Assembly: GCA_004151065.3 (NCBI GenBank)
Contig: NWUY0300006326.1
Location: forward strand, 38,569 to 51,440
DNA from: Larix sibirica
Lineage: Eukaryota; Streptophyta; Pinopsida; Pinales; Pinaceae
Length of the DNA: 12,872 nt
Direction: 5' to 3'
Shown: positions 7,739-12,872 of the stretch, piece after piece
Numbering within the stretch: the first letter of the stretch is position 1
Layout: every line of letters starts with the position of its first letter
Position numbers and translations under genes: made by a program
Notes under the pieces: model-generated
Database searches by the model: none
What the model saw: the letters and a program-made list of their open reading frames with translations, nothing else
What the model was told of the DNA's origin: nothing

Positions 7739-7929
7739 TGCAACGTATCAATTGCAGAATATATATAATATATTGCTTTATAATTTTTGATGATGATTAC
7801 AATTGGTGTGAATTACAACATATAAATATGCATAAGCACATATAGGTGGCATCTCTTCAAGATGGCCTTCACCCTTACCCTAATACTAACAATAATTAAT
7901 AATTGTTATAACCATTTAGGTTTATTACA
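7739..7929 (-). repeat. 5' LTR of the compact element
   Basis: 191 bp, TG...CA on the plus strand, paired with 4274-4463. It carries AT-rich TATA-like runs at about 7755-7785. The outer end abuts the CCACA duplication and the inner end the primer-binding site. Confidence 0.9.
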
Positions 7930-7934
7930 CCACA
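7930..7934. repeat. Target-site duplication, right copy (CCACA)
   Basis: Direct repeat of 4269-4273, immediately outside the right LTR. It shows that both outer LTR edges come from one insertion event, whatever happened to the interior. Confidence 0.85.
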
Positions 7935-8687
7935 TGTGAATATGAAGGAATATAACCCTGGAACAAGAGAAACCTGCCAAACTCCATCATCCTCCAAGTC
8001 AGAATCACAGGAAAAAATCAATGGACACCACATCATCAACTCTCAAAGACATCATGTAAAGATAAGAATATCTCCATAAATGATCAAGACAAGTGTTTCA
8101 CATCCAACAAAGTCACAATGATAGAAATCACAAGTCAACTCCTCGATCCTAGAATGCAAAGCTCATGGTATAAGCAACAATCCATGTAAGGCCATTAACA
8201 ACCTATCAACATGAAATCCATCTCATGCAACTCAAATCCTTAGGCCATTGAAACAACTTGAACTAGGTCAACTCCGTCATCCTGAGAGAATCTTGAATCA
8301 AGAGTAACATCATGGTCAACTCCCTCTATCTAAATAATCCATGGACAACTTCCTCTATTTGAGAGAATCCAACAAAAAACTCCCTTTGTCTAAGAGAATC
8401 CGTCAACTCTGTCCCTATACTCCATAACTCCCATTGTTGCAAAATATGTAATCAATCTCGACATTATCCTCCATCAAGGTATCACACCACTCCTCCTATG
8501 AACAACTAGAAGACTGGTGGATGGAAGAAAACAATGCAATACGATGAAGCATATCCCATAGGTGGTATTCTCGCCCTCACTAAAGATCTAGGCGCTCATA
8601 TATGCTCCTATGCATCTTGCATTGTCTAAGCAAGCCATCTCGGGCTCCTTACTCAATCTCACCTCTACTCCCTCTGAATATGACTCA
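7935..8687 (-). other. Copia-like element interior, no domain recognised
   Basis: By position this should hold the start of reverse transcriptase on the minus strand. I read all minus frames and found many stops and no RT motif. The plus-strand frame at 8602-8832 is partly antisense to the integrase tail. Nothing else is supported here. Confidence 0.4.
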
Positions 8688-8816
8688 TCTCGAGTCTCTG
8701 AACGTCTCTGGAACAACAACCTCCACACTCTCCTCAATCACTAAAGGAGAATCATGTAAATTGGAAGGCCTCAAGTCCTCATCAAATATCACATCTCTGC
8801 ACACAACAATTTCCCA
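8688..8816 (-). pseudogene. Copia-type integrase C-terminal fragment
   Basis: A 43-codon open stretch reading WEIVVCRDVIFDED, then PSNLHDSPLVIEESVEVVVP, ending FRDSR before a TGA at 8687-8685. The SRDVxFDE motif marks the end of integrase in Ty1/copia polyproteins; here it is CRDVIFDED. It is followed by the usual acidic, variable linker toward RT. The catalytic core (HHCC and DDE regions) is absent: only about 190 bp separate it from the GAG-pre-integrase remnant, where over 700 bp would be expected. It is a deletion derivative. Confidence 0.72.
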
Positions 8817-9006
8817 CTACGCTAGAATATAGATCATGCAAGTTGTAGGAGTATCATTTATATATTAACAAAAGATGTTATTAGTTATCACAACATCCAT
8901 ATTAGGTTCTAAACTTGACTCTGTGGCATCCCACCATACATGCACCTCCTCAAAGCTAGAAGCCTCTTCTATCCTCTCACTAGAATGTGCAGGTGCAATT
9001 GGATCA

Positions 9007-9349
9007 GCAAGTTAACCTGTAAAAGCCACCCTCTCTCGCACCTCTAGCCAAAATTATAAGACTAGCTAGACTACAATCACCAATGGTGCATTGTTGTCCC
9101 TCAAACGCAACTTTCCACTATACATCTGTCATATAAGACACTAAAGGAAGGTTCTTTCTCAAATAAGGAACAAACATAATATCATTCATCTCAAGAACAT
9201 CACTTGAAGGCATCTAAAATAAAATGGAGCTAACTCATCTCATAGTGTAAGTGGCATCATCACCAAGCTCCACACTCATGCCTCCCTCTACCTCCTTAAT
9301 CTTGCTAAATAGAGACTTGTCATGTCATATGTCTCTAAGCTCTATTATC
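9007..9349 (-). pseudogene. Copia-type protease end and GAG-pre-integrase domain remnant
   Basis: On the minus strand LVDNRA then RHMT (about 9355-9323) corresponds to the copia protease motif DSGAxxHMT, with the active-site Ser-Gly lost (DNR) and a TAG before RHMT. A frameshift at 9322 leads into DKSLFSKIKEVEGG, VELGDDATY, SSDVLEMNDIMFVPYLRKNL, WKVAFEGQQCTI and REGGFYRLTC. This is the standard order of a GAG-pre-integrase domain: LGDD, VLYVPxLxKNLLS, GxC-I and GLYxL. Stops lie within it (after TYTMR, SILF and MTDV), and it ends at a TGA at 9006-9004. A following short frame, HSSERIEEASSFEEVHVW, is collinear but not identified with certainty. The order and strand match the primer-binding site at 9900-9911. 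Confidence 0.8.
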
Positions 9350-9379
9350 TACTAAACATCCAACACTAGACATGGTCTT

Positions 9380-9899
9380 AGAGAACAAGTAAGAGACTAA
9401 AGCCATATCCATCTTGGAAAATCTACAATATGAAGAAGACACTCCCCCTATCATAGGTTAAAAACAAATGGGTATCTACTAGAACAAATCAACCACCCAT
9501 CACATGTCCTCCTAAGTATCTCACCAACTGAAAAATAAGACCATACTAATCAATAATCACCATAGATATTTTACCTAGCACTGGCAACCCCTGGAACAAA
9601 TTAGCAGCTTATCATAGGTCCTCTGAGGCATCATACCAGCTGAAAATACATCCACAACAACCATCAATATAGTAAATACATTATCTCTCACCACAAGGTA
9701 AACTCATCGAAACCTCTCATAGGTACAAGTGATCATCACAAGCACAAACCAAGAATAAATGTAGACAAACCCCTTCAAGGGTCCAAGTAACCTAGGGTTT
9801 GAAACCCAACAACCTCAAACAAGGCCAATAGCTCTCCCAAGCAATCTCCAGCCGAAATACATGCTCCCTCTTACTCTAGAGTGATCTCAGCCAAAACAA
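9380..9899 (-). other. Leader and remnant gag region of the copia-like element
   Basis: About 520 bp between the primer-binding site and the protease remnant. No zinc knuckle or extended frame is seen, so gag is deleted or too decayed to read. No other gene is visible on either strand. Confidence 0.45.
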
Positions 9900-9911
9900 G
9901 CTCTAATACCA
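9900..9911 (-). promoter_or_regulatory. Primer-binding site of the copia-like element
   Basis: On the minus strand TGGTATTAGAGC, the same one-mismatch version of the tRNA-iMet site as at 7725-7736. It lies directly beside the LTR end, whose terminal CA falls at either 9913-9912 (no spacer) or 9916-9915 (3-nt spacer). Confidence 0.75.
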
Positions 9912-10010
9912 TGTTGAAATTTTCCGCCAAATGGCTTTTAATGCAAAACAGAAATTTCACCTCTGACCTTAGAGGTTTCACGGATCTTAACCCTATGAAT
10001 TTTCCACCCT
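9912..10010 (-). repeat. 5' LTR of the copia-like element, truncated
   Basis: Only the last roughly 100 bp of the LTR (in minus orientation) are present; 9938-10010 matches 2371-2443. The sequence breaks at the N at 10011 and continues as unrelated LINE sequence, so truncation may be by assembly. Confidence 0.7.
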
Positions 10011-10011
10011 N

Positions 10012-10665
10012 AAATGCGCCCAATCAAAATTCTGGGGATGATCATTTTCCTAGGAGTTGGACTGAGTGGAGGGGACTTCACTAGTATGCCTCCTCCTACC
10101 CCCAAAATTTCTGCTCGTCCCACGACGGCTGCTCAAACAAAGACAGGCAGGCATAATTATCAGAAAGATAGATCCAGACATCAACGAAAAACCACCTTTG
10201 ATATAAATCCAACTGAACCAGAAGTGAAACTCAAACCCCATGTCGGATGGCAGGAATAAGCAAACAATTTTAGACTTGCACCTATGGCAATTCTCGTCAT
10301 CCGTCATGGATTTATAATCCTCGTTCCTGTATTTGAAAATGGGGAGCGTACTCCTCCATAAGGTCTCATGAGTGCTCCAATTAACTGCTCTGTACTGACC
10401 CATGATCTCGCCTGCTTGGAAGATGATGATCCTACAGAATTTACTGCTCTTGGTACCTTCGCAATAGCTGAGACCATAATTTCCACCTGCAAGGTACATG
10501 CTACTACCAATACTCATGATGGTATCATTACTCCAGCCTTGCAGACGCAAAGGAGAATTAAGATGAAAAGACGGAATGAACCTATCATATAAAACCCAGC
10601 GATCAATCGACACCAAGGCCTTAGGGTGAAAGGACCTTAGCTAAATATGTTGCACCCGGAGGGTG
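10012..10665 (-). other. LINE 3' region with an uninterpreted open frame
   Basis: Downstream of the ORF2 stop on the minus strand. A frame of 188 codons (10616-10050) is open in a different register from ORF2. Its first codon is TTG and it has no recognised domain. Opposite-strand frames are also long here (10014-10259, 10368-10592), so coding direction is not evident. No poly(A) run (poly-T on the plus strand) is seen before the N at 10011, so the true 3' end of the LINE is missing or lies beyond the join. I treat it as 3' untranslated sequence, with a frameshifted extension as the alternative. Confidence 0.4.
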
Positions 10666-10859
10666 CTAAGGAATGACACGCATTGGGAGATCATCATAAA
10701 GTGTCCTATCTACCCAATCTCCATGTGATTCACGATCCTCATGATAGGTGGTTACTATGCTAGGATTGCAATCAACAGCTCTGATCATCTTACAACGACG
10801 CCTGGCCACGCGATCACCCATCTCATCCAAGGGTCGGGCTTTGAATGTTACACGTGCCT

Positions 10860-11270
10860 TACCACCTATATTGGCCAAATCGTCTGCCAACTTGTTTCCT
10901 TTTCGATGAACGTGAGTGAAAATGATAGTCGGGGAGGTTCTCAGGATCTCCTAGAGCTAGTTCAACCTTCCTTCCCATCTCCAATTCTGAGACACCTTCG
11001 AAACCGCCACTCCTCCCTGAATATGACGTGCAATGGTGATCAGAATGCTGGAGTCGCCTTCCACCATTAAAGGTAACCACTTTTTTGTAATTTCCCAGTT
11101 TATTCCAGTCACCATACCTTCTAATTCTGCAACATTGTTGGTGGTTTCACCCAGGTTACCCCAGATAGCTCCCAACACCAGGCCCTGGTTATTTATGATG
11201 GCTCCCCCGAATCCTGCAGGGCCCGAGTTACCTTTTGATGCCCTGTCAAAGTTGAGCTTCAGGGTATCAG
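10860..11270 (-). pseudogene. RNase H domain of the LINE ORF2
   Basis: A plant LINE type RNase H (RVT_3-like). The minus strand reads TLKLNFDRASKGNSGPAGFG, TTNNVAELEGMVTGI, LMVEGDSSILI and HVHRKGNKLADDLANIG. The four acidic catalytic positions are all still codable: Asp in NFD (11247-11245), Glu in AELEG (11127-11125), Asp in EGDS (11055-11053) and Asp in KLAD (10884-10882). Two TAG codons at 10959-10957 and 10953-10951 separate the last motif from the rest. A connecting segment (FPGFVVWKIWKERNQRIFEE, 11547-11488) is the usual W-x3-N-x2-IF element before the domain. Confidence 0.88.
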
Positions 11271-11659
11271 CCGGTGGAGATTGCCAAAAGTCAAGGCTTA
11301 TGGGTTTGGCCCTACTATGATGCATGTCGACTGCGCCATTTGGTAAGCTAAAGATTCCCCAATCATTCAAAATTATTCTTTCAGCAGGGTCTATATTTCC
11401 AGTTTCAGGGGTTAGCCTTTTGATATGTAAAGTTTCCTTGATGTGCATTTCAATAAGCTTCCAAATAGCCTCAGTGCTTCTTTTCTTCTCCTCAAAGATT
11501 CGTTGGTTTCTCTCCTTCCAGATTTTCCAAACCACGAATCCCGGGAACAATTCCCAAATTCTGTTAAGAATGTCGCTTTTGAAAGGCTTAGTCTACTAAT
11601 TGGCAAAAGTCAAGTTCGGCCAGCCCCAAACTCTTGCAGTCTTTCGAAATCTCTCTTCT

Positions 11660-11965
11660 CCCCTGTTCCAGAAGAAGGATGCCAGAGGTCACTCACCAAG
11701 CAGATGATTAATGGATTCACTATCGCTTGTGCACATACTGCAGCGGGAGGGCCCAAAAAAGCCTCTCTTATTGAGGTTTTCCCAAGTCAGAATGCGACAG
11801 TGAACCAACAGCCATCCAAAAGTGGCTATTTTAGGCCATTGGTTCATCTCCCAATTTTTTTTCCATTTATTGTCCCTGGGCATACATTCATGGCCATTCA
11901 GATGGCCAACTACTTCTGCAATGTTGAAGTTCCCCATATTGGAATATCCCCATCTGATTTTGTCA
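11660..11965 (-). pseudogene. zf-RVT-like domain of the LINE ORF2
   Basis: The minus-strand frame reads RWGYSNMGNFNIAEVV, then WPKIATFGWLLVHCRILTWE, NLNKRGFFGPSRCSMC, SESINHLLGE and, after a stop at 11691-11689, PLASFFW. This is the zf-RVT pattern: W-x-PKI-x-F-W, then C-x2-C, E-x2-x-HL and a Cys followed by P and W. C-x2-C and His are present, but the fourth ligand codon is now TGA. It is the usual module between RT and RNase H in plant LINEs. Confidence 0.82.
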
Positions 11966-12872
11966 GGCCTCGAGGCCCAGGGGATTTGTCATTTGAGAAT
12001 TTCTTCATAGCAATTGTCTAGACTTTCTTCAAGAGTTAAGGTCTTCCACCACTGAATCCATTTCCATTTTCTGAACTGTTGTTCCTTTGGCCCTGTATCC
12101 CAAAAGTCCCAGACCTTCTCCCAGGGGCTACTCTGTAAGTGTTGAAACAGCTCCGAGTTGTCCTGCCATTCAGAAATTCTTGGGAATCGCTGCCAAGCAT
12201 CATGTAGAAAGGATGCAGAGTTTCTGTCTCTTATCTCCTAGAAACTATGATTCTTAACTAACTCACGATTCTCCTGAGCCAACTTTCATATACTCGATCC
12301 GAGTTGTTCTTCACCAAATCTAATGAGGTCCTCTTTGGGCCACATGGGGGCATATTTCCTGTGCCATAGTCTATCCCAAGGTTCCTCTCTGTGGGTGATC
12401 CATCTCCACCATATTTTAGCTCCTCAGACCTTCTTGACACACATCGGGTCCCACAGACCAAGGCCCCCCAACCTTTTAGGAGTGCAAAGAGTTTCCCATT
12501 TCACTAAGGCCCATTCCTCTAGTCAGGGGTTCCTCCCCACAAGAAGTTCCTTTGCATATTATGGATCTTTTTCAAAATAGCTTTAGGGGCCACCATCACA
12601 GAGAACAGATAAATCGGCATAGCCTATAGCACAGCCTTGACCAATATAAGGCGGCTAGGGAAATTTAGAGCCTGAAACGTCCATAAATCTAATTTGGTTT
12701 TGAGTTTATCCAGTAGGTCCTTCCAGGATATTTGTCAGATAGTGGATTTCATCAAGGGTTCCCCAAGATATTTCGACAGAAGGTGGCCTTAAGAAAATTC
12801 CAGAATGCGCAGGATGTTCCTGCGATGAATTCTCGGATTATTGAAAAAATAAACCTTAGATTTTTCCTTATT

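Larger units (their letters stand above)
4274..7929 (-). mobile_element. Compact LTR retrotransposon with unidentified internal gene
   Basis: The ends are defined by sequence: two LTRs of 190 and 191 bp beginning TG and ending CA on the plus strand, flanked by CCACA duplications. A minus-strand primer-binding site at 7736-7725 sets the direction. The total is 3656 bp with an interior of about 3.3 kb. That is longer than typical TRIM elements and shorter than autonomous Copia or Gypsy elements. Reading the minus strand I found no CCHC zinc knuckle, DSG/DTG protease, RT or integrase motif. Instead there are, in order, a pyrimidine-rich leader (7724-6945), an AT-rich block (6944-6701) and a broken acidic/Cys-rich frame (6700-4628). 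It is probably non-autonomous. The LTRs differ at roughly 5% of positions by eye, so the insertion is old. A chromodomain fragment and an extra LTR end (4464-4632) disturb the left side. Confidence 0.88.
2362..10010 (-). mobile_element. Degenerate Ty1/copia-like LTR retrotransposon, split by a nested element
   Basis: Direct evidence is a 73-bp direct repeat (2371-2443 and 9938-10010, about 89% identical) near the two ends, a minus-strand primer-binding site beside the right copy (9900-9911), and decayed copia pol pieces in the right order on the minus strand (protease/GAG-pre-integrase 9349-9007, integrase tail 8816-8688). The compact LTR element at 4274-7929 interrupts it. From primer-binding site to protease there are only about 550 bp, so gag is largely gone. 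Integrase core, RT and RNase H are not recognisable. The right (5') LTR is cut after about 100 bp at the N at 10011. I could not fix the left outer edge: the last roughly 25 bp of the right LTR copy are not matched on the left. Confidence 0.65.
10666..12872 (-). pseudogene. Plant L1-type LINE ORF2, 3' half (RT end, zf-RVT, RNase H)
   Basis: ORF2 of plant L1-like retrotransposons encodes endonuclease, RT, a Cys/His domain and often RNase H. Here the window opens inside the RT C-terminal part: EKSKVYFFN (12866-12840), KYLGEPL (12773-12753), ISWKDLLDKL, a FPSRLILVKAVL block and FLWGG (12545-12531). A frameshift near 12525-12519 is followed by EEWALVKWETL, LGGLGLWD and KIWWRW. The frame then runs through zf-RVT and RNase H to a TAG at 10668-10666. 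In-frame stops start at 12791, 12737, 12626, 12426, 12288, 12240, 11991, 11691, 11598, 11595, 10959 and 10953, so it is dead. Three of them (12426, 12288, 12240) fall where the family usually has Trp, consistent with G-to-A decay. The 5' part lies beyond the window. Confidence 0.9.

Noticed and set aside
8602-8832. 76-codon plus-strand frame
   Set aside because: It is antisense to the copia integrase tail, which is identified by RDVIFDE on the minus strand.
11443-12021. 192-codon plus-strand frame
   Set aside because: It is antisense to the LINE zf-RVT and connector region, where the minus strand shows clear domain motifs. It has no motif of its own.

Overview
This window looks like repeat-rich intergenic DNA from a large plant genome. 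A gymnosperm is my best guess, but that is inference. I see no intact host gene and no tRNA, rRNA or CRISPR array. Almost everything I can support is decayed retrotransposon, with at least four families layered on one another.

Layout, left to right. Bases 1-207 are a stray, nearly exact copy of 6478-6684 and end at an N. About 440-1631 (+) is a wrecked LINE fragment: the end of a reverse transcriptase and a C-terminal Cys/His motif. About 2362-10010 (-) is an old Ty1/copia-like element. It keeps a primer-binding site, protease and GAG-pre-integrase remnants, an integrase tail and LTR-like sequence with a TATA box. Nested inside it, at 4274-7929 (-), is a compact LTR retrotransposon whose boundaries can be read to the base: 190/191-bp LTRs (TG...CA), a tRNA-Met-type primer-binding site 2 nt inside the right LTR, and a 5-bp target duplication CCACA on both sides. 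Bases 10012-12872 (-) are the 3' half of a plant L1-type LINE ORF2: RT C-terminal part, zf-RVT-like domain and RNase H, with twelve in-frame stops and one frameshift.

The most unusual object is the nested 3.66-kb element. I find no gag zinc knuckle, protease, RT or integrase in its sense strand. It carries instead a broken sense reading frame in three blocks (about 6700-4628): an acidic, Asn/Lys-rich protein ending in a Cys-rich domain that I do not recognise and that stops inside the 3' LTR. In front of it lie an AT-rich block with possible GT...AG ends and an 0.8-kb leader that is extremely G-rich on the + strand. It is best described as a non-autonomous LTR element with an unidentified cargo or gag-like gene.

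Caution: single Ns lie at 208, 2946, 4607, 5432 and 10011, and each sits at the edge of a repeat. Several junctions, including a chromodomain fragment trapped between two copies of the LTR end, may therefore be assembly joins rather than biology.
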